Below are positions 53,887 to 64,000 of a stretch of DNA of 64,000 nucleotides, in pieces. Numbering within the stretch: position 1 is the first letter of the stretch; every line of letters starts with the position of its first letter. The translations under genes were made by a program, and so were the position numbers. The stretch covers positions 1-64,000 of the forward strand of contig WBMZ01000173.1 in the NCBI GenBank assembly GCA_013400975.1, given 5' to 3'. This DNA comes from Atrichornis clamosus (taxonomy: Eukaryota > Chordata > Aves > Passeriformes > Menuridae). The notes under the pieces are model-generated. The model did not search any database. It saw only the letters and a program-made list of their open reading frames with translations, and was not told the DNA's origin.

Positions 53887-55943
53887 ATAAAATCTCAGCT
53901 GTGTGATCGTTCTGCAAGCTCAAACTATGAGATTTTATAAAACCATAGTCAAAACTTGGCTTTTTATCTGCCTCTCTTTCTAGATTGCATCTGGGTTTAA
54001 TTTGGCTTTTGTATCTTCCAAAGAAGAATTTAATTATTTTGGGTTACTTATACACACCTTGTTATCCACTACCTACATGTCTTTTACTACATAACTTAAT
54101 ACTGCAAAATACTGCTTCATGCTTGTATCTACAGCCTTAGAAATAGTTCTTTTATGAGCAGCATCATTGATTTTATCAGTGCTAAATGTTGCAAGATACA
54201 AAACATACAAGAACGAGGGAAACAATCAAACCTTGAAATTTTGACACTCATATAGATACTAGATGTTTCCAAAATGATTCTCAAAGCATGGGCACTAATA
54301 CAATTCCATGGTTAGGTGACACAGGTTATTAAATCAGTGAGGAAGAACACGTAAAGGAGACAGACACATCAATATTGGACATACGGAGCTTAGAAGACAG
54401 TGAAGTAAATCAACAGAAACACATGATTTCAAGATAGAAAAGGCCATTTGAGCCTCGTACCCAAAAGCTGCAAGAACTAAGAGTTGTCATTCTCCCAGTC
54501 AACCACCTTGTGCTGGGGAGAAATGAAGATGTAGGAAAATAATGGACTAGAGGCAGTGACAAACTATAAGAACTTTCTTCAGAGTTCAAAGTCTCACATT
54601 TTTATAGATAAGTGGATGCTGCCTCTGGCCAGCCCAGGGATGCTGGCCTTGCAGCTGGAGAGTCAAGGAGGTCCCTTGCATGGTGCACAGAGGAAGAGGC
54701 CCCTTGGACTGGGGTAGAGCCTTGAGAGAGCCCTGTCACTGCCCTTACCTCCTCAGGCTTGGCACCACGGAGCGATGCAGGCACTGTGCCTGCTTCTGAG
54801 GGGACCAGAGGTGCTCATACCCTAGCACAAGCTGCCCACCGCAGGCCTGGAGGGAGCTGGAAAGGAGACCCCACCAAGCCAGATCCTACTGTCTTGACTG
54901 ACTCTTAGAGGGTGATTTATCATTTTACATCCATGCATTAGGGTCAGAGCATCTCTGCAAATGCAGCGTCACCTGTAGAGTCATCAATGTCTTGTGAGGA
55001 TGGTGTGGGAGAGGCAGGGCTGGAGCCCAGTGGTAGCACGGCCCCACACAACCTCCCGGAGCAGGTTCACCATTCAGCCCAACGCCACAGGCTGCTGAAA
55101 TGGCAGGACAGCAGCTGGATCTGCTCATCTGGTGGGTGCCAGTGATGATGCCGGTGGATCTGGTGACAGGATTCATCTCTCTCCACGTGGGCAGGGGATT
55201 TCTCTGCCCTCTCCTCCTCTCCTTGCTGCACTCACCCCACCTGTGTCATACACCACCACACACTCCTGCTCAGTCCCTCTATCACCTGCTGGAAAAGAGC
55301 AGCAACGCCGGTGTGATTAAAGATAATGAGCTGCTGATTAGCACTGGAAAACATAACTGAAAACATTTCATTTCAATTGCCTTCCTTGTTGAGTCAATTA
55401 ATATAAAACACAAAGCCTCTCAGCTGTATTACCATGCCTGCTTGGCTCAAAACACTTCGACTGAACAGGTTTGTGATTCGTATTTGTGTTGACTTGCACC
55501 TGCCATTAGCATAACAAAAGAGACTAATAGCACCTTTCAGATGATTCCCAGTGATGCAGCTACTCTTTGGGCTATGACCCACTTGCTGTGGGGATCCTTG
55601 AGCTGCAGGCAAGGTGCAACACAGTCCTTATTCCACAAGCACAAGACTTCCTGGGTAAGCCATGCTGAGGAGAAATGTCCACGGACCACCTGCTCTACGG
55701 TATTTAGATTGGGCTTCATACAGTGCTGTGGTATCTGTCAGCTGCTTGAGGAGGCTTTGTTCAGGAGGTCTGTGAAAACCTTGGCTGTAACATTAAGGAG
55801 GGTATTTTTGATCCCAGACTGATGGTTTGGAAAGTTCAGAGCCATGTTTTAGTCTGAAAGCAGCATTGCAATCAGTAAGGCCATGAAAGCAGAAATAAAT
55901 GTTCATATTTGCCAGATGACCTGTTTCTCTAGGTATGCTCTGA
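53887..55943. other. Noncoding DNA, nothing recognised
   Basis: An AT-rich left half (to about 54600) is followed by a moderately GC-rich part at 54.6-55.3 kb. Short frames only. Confidence 0.5.
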
Positions 55944-55964
55944 GTTTACAAACGGTTTGTAAAC
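55944..55964. promoter_or_regulatory. Perfect 10-bp inverted repeat with forkhead-like half sites
   Basis: GTTTACAAAC and GTTTGTAAAC are exact reverse complements separated by one G. Each arm contains a GTAAAC/GTTTAC core like those bound by FOX factors. The symmetry is direct; binding is inferred. The repeat is too short to be a transposon terminus without flanking duplications, which I did not find. Confidence 0.35.
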
Positions 55965-56077
55965 CCTGTAGACATATCTGAGTGCCCTCTCCTGGAACAT
56001 GATGGAGTTGCTGTTGCATTCTCTCAATAGGCTGAACGTTAGACCTATGGAAATGACATTTTTTGCTATTTAAGTGT

Positions 56078-56195
56078 TGTATCATGTATACAACATATAA
56101 CACACATATGTAATATATAGATATATTATGTATATAGTACAAAAATATAACCTTTATGCTATATGTGTAACATACACTGGCATATACATATATGA
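56078..56195. repeat. AT-rich imperfect TA/CATA tract
   Basis: Repeated TATA, ATATGTA and ACATATA strings form an impure dinucleotide-like tract of roughly 120 bases, with only scattered G and C. It creates a Tyr/Ile/Val-rich artificial frame on the minus strand. Confidence 0.75.
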
Positions 56196-56747
56196 GCCAA
56201 AGACACAAATACCTGAATTTTCTGCAATTCTAAGAAAATGTTTATAATTGATTTACTTCTTCATGCAACAGTTCACAAATATACCTGCTCTTTTTGCAGC
56301 TACAAAAATTATCATTTTACTAGATTTACTGAAAAACGTTTCAGTACCTGGCAGAGACACACCCATCCCTAAGCTACATTCCCCCTCTCACCTATACACT
56401 ACATTATTCATAGTAATGACTGAGTTAAATCAAGGATACACATAGATTTATTGTGCTTTCTCAAATTGCCACCTATTTTTAAGCAGTTTCAGCAAAAAGC
56501 ATGCACAGAATATGACTCTGTAAAAAATTAAGTCATTAATACAAGGGAGTTTAACCAAAAAAGAATTTGATGTTTTTATAAATGTTAATTGTTTGGAGAA
56601 TATTGCACTAGTTTCTGTCTAATTTCACTTTTCAGGAGTTCCTTATAACCAGGTGAAAAGACATCATCAAGAGCAGCAAAGTTTCATAAATTTATTACTA
56701 ATCATCATAGTTCTGTGCAGGTATGAGCTTTTCTTTTGGGCAATTCA
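56196..56747. other. AT-rich noncoding DNA, nothing recognised
   Basis: Only short frames; no family recognised. Confidence 0.5.
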
Positions 56748-56860
56748 GAATCATAGAATGGCCTGGGTTTGAAAGGACCTTAAAAATCATCTAGTTCTAC
56801 CCTTCCTAAAATGGACAGGGATGCCTTCCACTAGACCAGGTTGCTCAAAGCCGCATCCAA
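56748..56860 (-). mobile_element. CR1 LINE 3'-end fragment
   Basis: The plus strand reads AGAATCATAGAATGGCCTGG, then 'gaaaggacct', 'atcatctagttctaccc', 'atggacagggatgccttcca', 'ctagaccaggttgctcaaag' and 'ccgcatccaa'. This is the reverse complement of the avian CR1 terminus, about 113 bp, minus orientation, close to consensus with a few substitutions. It is 5'-truncated and noncoding. Confidence 0.95.
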
Positions 56861-57773
56861 ACACCTGTGGAGCAGAAAGGCTGGGTTTAAACCTCACATC
56901 GAAGTATCTGGCCTAGTTTTGACTACCGTATTAAAGTGTTTAGTTTGTCTCCAGTGTGGGAAAGAGGATGTGCAGTTAGTAATTTAGAAGGCTCATTAGG
57001 TTTGCTCCATATTCACTATTACATTGGCCAAGGTCTTTAGGCACCTGAAAGTGTCTTGCAACATCTCCTGCAAACAGATTGACACCTCTCAGTAGCACTG
57101 GGCAAAGCAATAAAACTAATCAAATTCATTATCCCTCCTTTATGTTGGTATTACTCCATTAATTTTAACAGCCTCCCTTGACACACGGAGGTAAAAAGGA
57201 ACACAAGATGCCTGCTTTGCTATTTTTGGAAGCTGACTTTAATACACAAAGGTCAGAAAAGCATGTGTGGGTTTATTTAAACACACTTCTTTTTTTTTTT
57301 AAACCTTCCAAAATTTTTTATTTACAATAACTTATTTTAAGGCATTTTACTGAAGAAAGAACCTAAAGCAGATATATTTGCTTTAACAGAAAAGAGCGTC
57401 ATATTTTAAAATTAATACAGGAAACAATTCAATGAGAATTAGGGGCCTGGCTGTGTCTTAGGTTTATTTTAAAAATTGGCATTGATTCTACAGGAACTAC
57501 CACAAGGACAAATTCACCAAAAGAAGCAGGGATGAGCTGCAATCATTCATTCCCTATTAACGGAGGCAGGGATGCTACAACCATGGGGTGGGAGAGCAGA
57601 TGCAGCCCTTTCCCTGCTGCCACCTACACCACAGGTCTGCTGGGAAAGATCCTTGGTGTCAACTGATGCTGTGAACATTGATGAGCTGGGAAGGGACAGG
57701 ACACCATGGTCACACTCTGAGAGCCTAAAGGATTTGTCACAGAGGACTTCTCCATGGTTAGTCATCCTTACAG
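56861..57773. other. AT-rich noncoding DNA with a poly-T run
   Basis: A run of about 12 T lies near 57289-57300. The left end of a 163-codon minus-strand frame (57547-58038) falls here; the frame depends on the low-complexity tract that follows. No gene or repeat family recognised. Confidence 0.5.
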
Positions 57774-57856
57774 GAAAAAAAACAACCAAACCAAACCAAC
57801 CAACCAACCAAGCACACACAAAATACCCAAAACCAAAAAAAACCAACCCAAACCTC
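57774..57856. repeat. A/C-rich low-complexity tract
   Basis: CCAA and CCAAA units repeated many times, with almost no G or T on the plus strand, similar in style to 23098-23186. The minus strand encodes an artificial Phe/Gly/Trp-rich stretch through it. Confidence 0.85.
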
Positions 57857-59589
57857 TCAACTGTGTGGAAATGTTGTAAGTAGCATATTTTAAACAAGGA
57901 ACACTGTGTAGCAGTGTCAGCTTGTGGGATCACAGCAGGGGTGGTTTTTCCATGTAACATGGGAGAAATTGCTGTAGTCACCAATGTTATGTCCAGCTTT
58001 TCCCTCTGCAGGCTCAGAAAGACTGAAAAACATCCCATGATCTACCAAATGGCTGAAAAAACCTCTGCTGACTGGTAAACAGGCTGGCTCATTCCAGTCT
58101 CTTGTCTAATCAAACTAATCTCTCAAGCAGATAGATAGTAATCAAAAACCCAGCATTCTGCTGTAGCTGTGAGGAGCTACTCTGCAAAGAGGGGCTGGAC
58201 TGAGATTAAAATGGGCCAATCACCTCTTCTGGGCAATATCACCGGAATCAGCAGGGAAAAAGAGTGAACAGGTAGAAATGTACAGCAGGAGAAAAATATG
58301 AGTGGGCAGATGTAAGCTCCGTGAGCTCATTAAGGGTGAAGATGTTGGCCTGCTGGGAAATTATTGTCCACTTTATGTCTTGATATCAGAAAGAAATTAA
58401 CTAGAAGAGCCAAGGCAGTTTTAGCATTTCAGCTACTTAATTATGCCTTTTAAAGTTGTCTTTGAAGCCACAGAGCGAAGGATGAATGAAATGCTCTCTG
58501 AAGGTCCTTATAAGTCATTCCCTTCTCTGATGGCAATAATAATTACCTTGTCTTACATCAGTAGGAGTGTTCCTTGTGAATCCCCATACTCCTTGAAAAC
58601 ATTTCCAGCAGGGCAGGCTGAGATAATGATGTGGGTAATTAGAGCTCTGTCTGCAGGGTGCTGGAGCTACGGTGGTCAGCTGTGAACGGCCCTCCTGGGC
58701 AGAGCATCCCAGTTTCATCTCCCAAGGCTTAGGCCAGATGAGACAATCCTGCAACTGAGGGAAAGTCCTGCCCAAATGATTTGACTCCTCCTAGGTGTGT
58801 GGACTCCAAGGGAATTTTCTTCCTTATTGTCGGCTGCAGACAAAATGGTAGATGAGATCTTTGTTAGATTTTAACCACTAGAAAACACCATTACTGTCCT
58901 TCAGTCTGTGCACTGCGTGACGCATCACACAAGCTGCTAATGAATATCCTGACTCTATTTAAACACTGAAACCTATCCACTAATGGCCAATGTCAAAAGA
59001 AAACACATAAAAAGGCAGTGGTATCTGAGCAGCATTTTTGTGTCACTGATGTTTCATCTGGCATTTGCAGAGCGACACTGCCCAGAAATTGCATCCCTGG
59101 AGCACCTGCACCTGTGGCAGCAGCAGCTCTGGTGGAGCAGCAGGCAGGCAATGGCAGATTGCAATGGGACTTTCCCTGCCAGCACCTGACATAGGCATGA
59201 ATAATGAAGGGATTCATTAATCATTTACAGAATAGCTGTTCCTGTGGATTCATCAGTATTACAGATTCATGTTGAAGTCTTTCTCTTTTGATCTCACTGA
59301 GCATTTTGCGTTTGGAAAGGTCATGCTGTCCCTAGGATGGAACAAGTCACAGCAGGAGAGGGTTTTGCAGCCGTGGCTCAGCCACTTTGGGATCCCTGCC
59401 CTAGCTCACAAATCACAGCACTGGTCCACGTACATCCTGGCCATGAACATAAATGGACATGCACTCTTCAAATAACAAGAAAATGTGAAAAGAAGTGAAA
59501 AAATAATATTAAAAATGTAAAATTTAAAAGTTATTTAAAATGTAATTATTCCCCCCATCCATCTCTGTTCAGTGCTGTCTTCCGAGTGC
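57857..59589. other. Noncoding DNA, nothing recognised
   Basis: Short frames only. The end (59,470-59,560) is very AT-rich immediately before an abrupt change to GC-rich sequence. Confidence 0.5.
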
Positions 59590-59917
59590 AGCGCTTCCTA
59601 CTGCTCTCCCAGCACCTCGACTCCCTTCCTCCGTCCATCCCTCATCCCTCAACCCACACCCAGGGAAGGACACAGCTAGCCAGAACCCTCCAGCTCCACC
59701 TCAGCCCTCCTTCACATACAGCCCCCTGCACCGCCCTGGGGCCCAGACTGGCCTCCCGTACTGTCCCCATCTACCCTGCCCGCCTGCCTTGCCATGCTCA
59801 GAGCTGCCCTGCCTGTGCTCCCTGCCTGCCGTGCCCGTGCTCCCCGCCCCCCTCCCTCCCCAGGCCCATGGCTGCCCTGCCTGTGCGGCGCAGAGGCGCC
59901 CTGCCTGCCCTCCCTGT
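59590..59917. repeat. Pyrimidine-rich CCTGCC-type low-complexity DNA
   Basis: The plus strand is strongly C/T-biased, with recurring CCCTGCC, CTGCCTGC and CTCCCTGCC strings. The last part (about 59879-59917) is a degenerate copy of the 46-bp unit that follows. Predicted peptides are Pro/Leu/Ala-rich and reflect the composition. Confidence 0.75.
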
Positions 59918-60101
59918 GCTGATCAGAGCCGCCCTCCCTGCCCTCCCTGCCTGCCCTCCCTGTGCTGATCAGAGCCGCCCTCCCTGCCCTCCCTGCCTGC
60001 CCTCCCTGTGCTGATCAGAGCCGCCCTCCCTGCCCTCCCTGCCTGCCCTCCCTGTGCTGATCAGAGCCGCCCTCCCTGCCCTCCCTGCCTGCCCTGCCTG
60101 C
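59918..60101. repeat. 46-bp minisatellite, four near-identical copies
   Basis: GCTGATCAGAGCCGCCCTCC starts at 59918, 59964, 60010 and 60056, an exact 46-base period. The first three units appear identical and the fourth differs only near its end, where it merges into CTGCCTGCG sequence. Each unit holds a TGATCA palindrome and two CTCCCTGCC blocks. Such homogeneity implies recent expansion and likely copy-number variation. The period is not a multiple of three, so all frames are used in turn and long artificial frames result on both strands. Confidence 0.97.
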
Positions 60102-60530
60102 GCTCCCTGCCTGCCGTGCCCGCGCTGCCCGTCCCGGGGCAGCACCAGCCGCGCTCCCGCCGCTCCGGCTGCACCGGCCGCTCCCGGCCACAGGAGGGGA
60201 GCGCTGCCGCACGCACCCGGACGGTTCCCCGGTCCCTCCTGACAGAAAGCTGGGGCTATGCCCCAGTCCCTTCCTGCGGGACGGGAGAGACCGGCAGGAG
60301 CCCCGGGCGGGGCGCTGCAGGAAGGAGGGAGCGGCCGGGACCCCCCGGATCCCCGGCAGCACATGGTGACCATCCTCACAGCCCGGCCGTGTGCGAAGGG
60401 TTGTGACGAACGCGGGCAGCCCGACACCGTGAGCGACAGACGTGTGTGTGAGCACACCCACGGAGTCTGCCACTCGTGACGTGGGACTCTCAGCGAGTCA
60501 AGCGAGGCCCCCAAACACCCAGCAGAGTCA
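60102..60530. promoter_or_regulatory. CpG island
   Basis: CG dinucleotides are dense (for example around 60117-60240 and 60290-60430) and G+C is very high, in sharp contrast to the flanks. It joins directly to the minisatellite. It could be a promoter for an unseen transcript on either strand or an orphan island. No TATA box or convincing exon was identified. The minus-strand frame of 188 codons (59969-60535) across it looks like a by-product of GC-richness. Confidence 0.65.
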
Positions 60531-60919
60531 ACCACGGCGTCCAGATCTCGCTGTGCTCACGACAGCACACCCAGGACTGGGGAAGGGATGATGCGCTGTG
60601 ATTTCGTGCTCCTGAAGCATTTATCCACCAGCTAAGATTCTGCTCCATAGTATCTAAAAAAAAAAAAACCCCAAAAAAACCCCCAAACCCTCGTTAACGT
60701 ACATACGGTTGTTTTTCTGGTTTTGGTGGGCATTTCTAGATGCTTGATAGCTCAAGCAGGGCATGGTGTGCCTGCTCTGATCGCTGCTCGGCTGCAGGCA
60801 TACAGCGTTCAGTGGCTTAATCGAAGATTGGGAACTGTGGCTTCAAGGGGAATATTGGGCTGGATCCGAAGCTTGTTGGAGTCAACAGGGCTCCCACTGG
60901 GGTTTTTAATCAGGCCTAT
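60531..60919. other. Transition DNA with an A/C homopolymer patch
   Basis: An A-run with AAAACCCC-like blocks lies at about 60657-60690. Otherwise there are no recognised features. Confidence 0.55.
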
Positions 60920-61470
60920 CATTAATTCCCTAATGAAGTTAGCCGCTTATCTTTATTAGATGGACTCTTCAATGAATTGATTTAATCTAGAGGACTTCTC
61001 CTCCCTGACAGATTTTCAGAACCCCACGCACTCCTGCTTCTGCGCAGAGCCCGGCCTGCCCTCAGCCAACCGTGCTCTGCTTCCCAAGGAGCTAATCAGC
61101 TGGCCCATCTCCTCTCAATCAATAAACATTTATTCTAATTGAAACCAACATCGACTGGATACCAACCAGGAATGTGAAATGCTCTATAAATAATGTGCAT
61201 GAGCTGAAGCCTGAGAGCTGGCAATGGCAGGGGCTGTCAGTGGGAGTGCTAATGGGGGAGGGCACATACCACCCAGCGCTCTGTCACTCTCCCAATGCCC
61301 TGTTTACAGCTCTCACCAGGGAGCTCCCTGTCTCACTTTGATGATGAATTTGCTTCCTCTGATGGATCAACCTCCCAATCCCCCATTGCAACACCTTGCA
61401 GAATGCATTGCCTAACGAGAATTCCTCATTAACATATAAATCATGATGTATGTCTTTTTGGCACCCCAGG
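60920..61470. promoter_or_regulatory. Candidate conserved noncoding element or enhancer
   Basis: A high density of homeodomain-like and related cores is seen: ATTAATTCCCTAATGA near 60921, TTATCTTTATTAGA near 60946, GAATTGATTTAATC near 60974, GCTAATCAGCTGG near 61090, ATCAATAAACA (ONECUT/FOX-like) near 61118, TCTAATTG near 61134 and CATTAACATATAAATCATGA near 61428. The sequence has balanced composition and no repeat character. This resembles developmental enhancers, but conservation itself cannot be seen from one sequence. Confidence 0.35.
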
Positions 61471-64000
61471 CAAAACAATGGGCCGAGAGCTCCCCCCCCA
61501 ACCCCACCTCCCTCCCGCCATCAAGCTTTTCCCTGAAGGGAGAACTTTCATTGATTGCTAAATGGAAGGTGAAAAGAGTGAAATCGTTTAAGTGTATGAC
61601 TCCTCTGATGCGCTACAGTGTAGACTTTAAGTAAGCATATGACTTCCTCAGCGAGGATGTCAGGACCTGAGCAGACACTGCTAGCACTGCTCTGTGCTGA
61701 AGTTAAACTCTTTTCACAATCAGTCTGGGAATGACCAGCAAAAATACCTTCAGGCGTTTATTGCTTTATATCTAGCTCTACTACAAACTGGGTGGTGGTA
61801 GGTGACTGCCTCCGGTTTTTTAGCCTTTACGGACAAGTTAGGATCATCTGAACTAGTAAATGTTCAGTTCATTCACTAGAGCAAATAAAGAAATTGCCCC
61901 AAACTGCCACCGCTCCTCCTTGGTTGGACTGTGCAGAAAATCATCTCTGGTTCTGGATTTTCATATGGGTATGCCGTGAGGCTGATATCAATGCAGCAGC
62001 TGTATCTGCCAAATCTGGCTAAAAAATCAGGGCGGGAAGCACCACATTGTCCACTGAATCAGATGAGGGTTGGTGAGAGACAACACAGTGTAGTTACACC
62101 TCAGGGCCTTGATGGTGTGTCCAGGAAAAGGACCGTGTTGGCACCACCCGCAGCAGCAGCAGGAAGGAGCTGTTGAGCACTGGAGACTGCAGTGCAGCCA
62201 CCTTGGAGGACCCCCTTCCTCCTTCAGAGCTGCACTGGAGACATGGTGTGCAGGACCTCACAAACCCATCATCAGCACTCTGTCAGTACCTGAAGAAGCA
62301 ACAAGAGCTGTGAGAAAGTTCACTTGGGTGAATGGCAAGGAAATCTCTTGATCAAACATTCTCAGCCCATCCCTTGTGCTTCTCTGACTTCCACACCAGT
62401 GGCACAGCCCACATAAGCTGTCCTTCCCTCAATCTCAGGGAAGCCTGTCCTGCGGCTTCTCCCATTCCCTGGCATGTCTGGTAGATGAATCAAACTTCCA
62501 TATGGTGCATTTGGCATGAGGTTCCTGCTTGGAGAGCACAACAGATGGTCTTTAAGGAACAAGATGTGGTTGCTTCCCACAATACCTCATCCCAGACAGT
62601 GCAGCAGAAAGTCTCTTAGTGTCTCCTTTCCAGTTCTACATATGTACTTTTTACTGGAGTCTGCATGGTCTCAGGGAAGATGCGGAGAGGGAATAGCCAA
62701 AATACTCACCTAGATCCTAGACCAGCACCTGAGACCAAAGTGAGAAGCGCTTCTGAGAGTTTGATCATCCCCAGGGTTGGATCCACAACAACAATTCCCA
62801 CCACATCCTTCCAGCCAGCAATCTGCCACCCTCTGAGCTCAGACAGCCCAGCTTCTCCCCAAAACACCACCAGTGCTGCCCTGTCCCTGCCTCTCCTGTC
62901 TCCTTTCAACTCCAGCTCTTTCTTCACAGCAGCTCTTCCTCCACAGGCTTTCTCCTACATTGCCCTACCTGTGCTCCTCAGGTTGAGGATAAGTGCACAA
63001 GCACCATGTGCGCAGCACAGGCACCATCTTCTTTTCTCCTCTCACCTTTTCTGGGAAACTTTCTAATTTCACACAAAAATTCATGGGCAATTGAAATTTT
63101 GCCAGTTTCAACAGAAATAATAAGAATGGTGTAACTGTTGCAAATTTGCCTTTTTGCTGTCCTACCTTCTGTCGATGCTAGGCTTTACATCAAACACTAA
63201 GTGCAGCCTCCAAATTTAAGCACACACAAGACAGCTCACCCTCCCTTCGAAATTCTGTTTACCATCCATTTGCTATATTACACAGGATTTAAAACAAGGA
63301 AACATTATTTTCTTGTTTTGTATTTACATTAGAGATTGGTATCAGTTTAATTAAATAATCTTAAAATAATTTCATAGCAGGCACTGTTTTCCTTGTGTAG
63401 ACAACAGCAGAGCATGGAGCCGGTGTAGCTCCATCCAGCTTTGCTGAGGTGGGGCTGGGCCAGCTGGGCAAGGAGGGGAGCCCACCATGATGCAGCTTGT
63501 GGTCATTGCCTCCAATGGCACTGCCAGAAGGAGAACTTGGAAATTCCAGCAGGTCTTCCTGGAGAGGTGTCCTTTGGTAACATGCAGGAAACATGAAAAG
63601 GAAGCCTGGTGCCGTTGATGTAAGGCAGGCTATAAAAAAGGCACACAAGACTCGTTCCTCCTAAATCCCAGTGTTTTTTTGGCATTTATGCATCACAACA
63701 CCCATTTCTTTCATTTGTCCAGAGTGCTGTTTTCAGTTTTACAACTTTTTTGAGGTGTTATTCACTTACTGTCCAGGTCTTACCTGGTACACCAGTGTTA
63801 ATCCACAGCTGTTCTGGCACCATCTGCTGATCTAGTCCTCCCATTTTCTTGTCTTCTTTATGTTTTTTCAAAAATTAGTATAGGGGCCTGGAGTTCTGAC
63901 TGTTTAAACTGCTCAATACTTCCTTCACAATCTTTAGCTGTGGGCTTGAGTCATGGCTGTGGATTCTCTTCTACTGACTCATACAAGGGAAAGAACTCAT
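61471..64000. other. Noncoding DNA to the window end, nothing recognised
   Basis: Includes a C-run at about 61492-61499, a short CAG run at about 62148-62161 and a 133-codon frame (62665-63066) that is Ser/Pro/Thr-rich and matches no family. There is no gene, RNA or transposon that I can support. Confidence 0.5.

Noticed and set aside
54765..54786. GGCACCACGGAGC, similar to half of an RE1/NRSF silencer site
   Set aside because: Only the left half matches; the second half of the site is absent at the normal spacing.
57547..58038. 163-codon minus-strand frame with a hydrophobic Phe/Gly/Trp stretch resembling a membrane segment
   Set aside because: The hydrophobic stretch is the translation of the CCAA/CCAAA low-complexity tract at 57774-57856.
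59918..60101. Regular direct repeats that could suggest a CRISPR array
   Set aside because: The 46-bp units are contiguous without unique spacers and lie in vertebrate DNA with CR1 elements. It is a minisatellite.
59969..60535. 188-codon minus-strand frame, the longest in the window
   Set aside because: It runs through the 46-bp minisatellite and the CpG island. Its Gly/Ala/Arg-rich residues repeat with the array, open frames exist on both strands at once, and no domain is recognisable.
1..64000. tRNA, rRNA or known microRNA genes
   Set aside because: I looked for T-arm (GGTTCGA-like) strings on both strands and for familiar mature microRNA sequences and found none convincing. A covariance-model scan was not possible here.

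Overview
The window looks like a piece of bird nuclear genome, either intergenic or within a very large intron. The clearest taxonomic sign is a set of short CR1 LINE 3' ends with avian consensus features: the terminal ATTCTATGAT-type motif and the 'ggttggaa...gacctt...atcatctagtt...' block. They lie near 2.36, 24.2, 53.8 and 56.8 kb, with a more diverged internal piece near 44.7 kb. Interspersed repeats are otherwise sparse and most of the DNA is AT-rich and CpG-poor, also as in birds. I cannot name the species or the chromosome.

I recognised no protein-coding gene with confidence, and no tRNA, rRNA, known microRNA or CRISPR array. Open frames are short, many lack an ATG start, and they overlap on both strands, as expected for noncoding DNA. 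One exception deserves attention. The plus-strand frame at about 40.97-41.33 kb has a coding-like codon composition, a plausible splice acceptor in front of it and a C-terminal end loosely reminiscent of helical cytokines. I treat it as an unproven terminal-exon candidate.

Layout. 1-330 is the right half of a GC-rich CpG island, with a good splice donor after base 41, so the window probably opens at the first exon and promoter of a rightward gene. 0.33-40 kb is gene-poor DNA with CR1 scraps, microsatellites (CAG, TTTG, AT/CA), a 40-bp degenerate minisatellite at 27.6-27.8 kb, a 27-bp duplication at 29.4 kb, and short motif clusters that could be enhancers (8.6, 15, 34.4 and 39.1 kb). 40.3-42.0 kb is the most gene-like stretch: a splice-site cluster, the coding-like frame, then a CpG-rich segment with a CRE-like site and a TATA box. 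42-59.5 kb is again gene-poor, with three CR1 fragments, a G-quadruplex motif and a forkhead-like perfect inverted repeat. 59.6-60.5 kb is a very GC-rich block: a CCTGCC-type low-complexity tract, a nearly perfect 46-bp minisatellite and a second CpG island. 60.9-61.5 kb is dense in homeodomain-like and forkhead-like sites and resembles a conserved noncoding element. The rest shows nothing recognisable.

I found no evident new biological system. The two best leads are the coding-like frame at 41 kb and the minisatellite joined to a CpG island at 60 kb.
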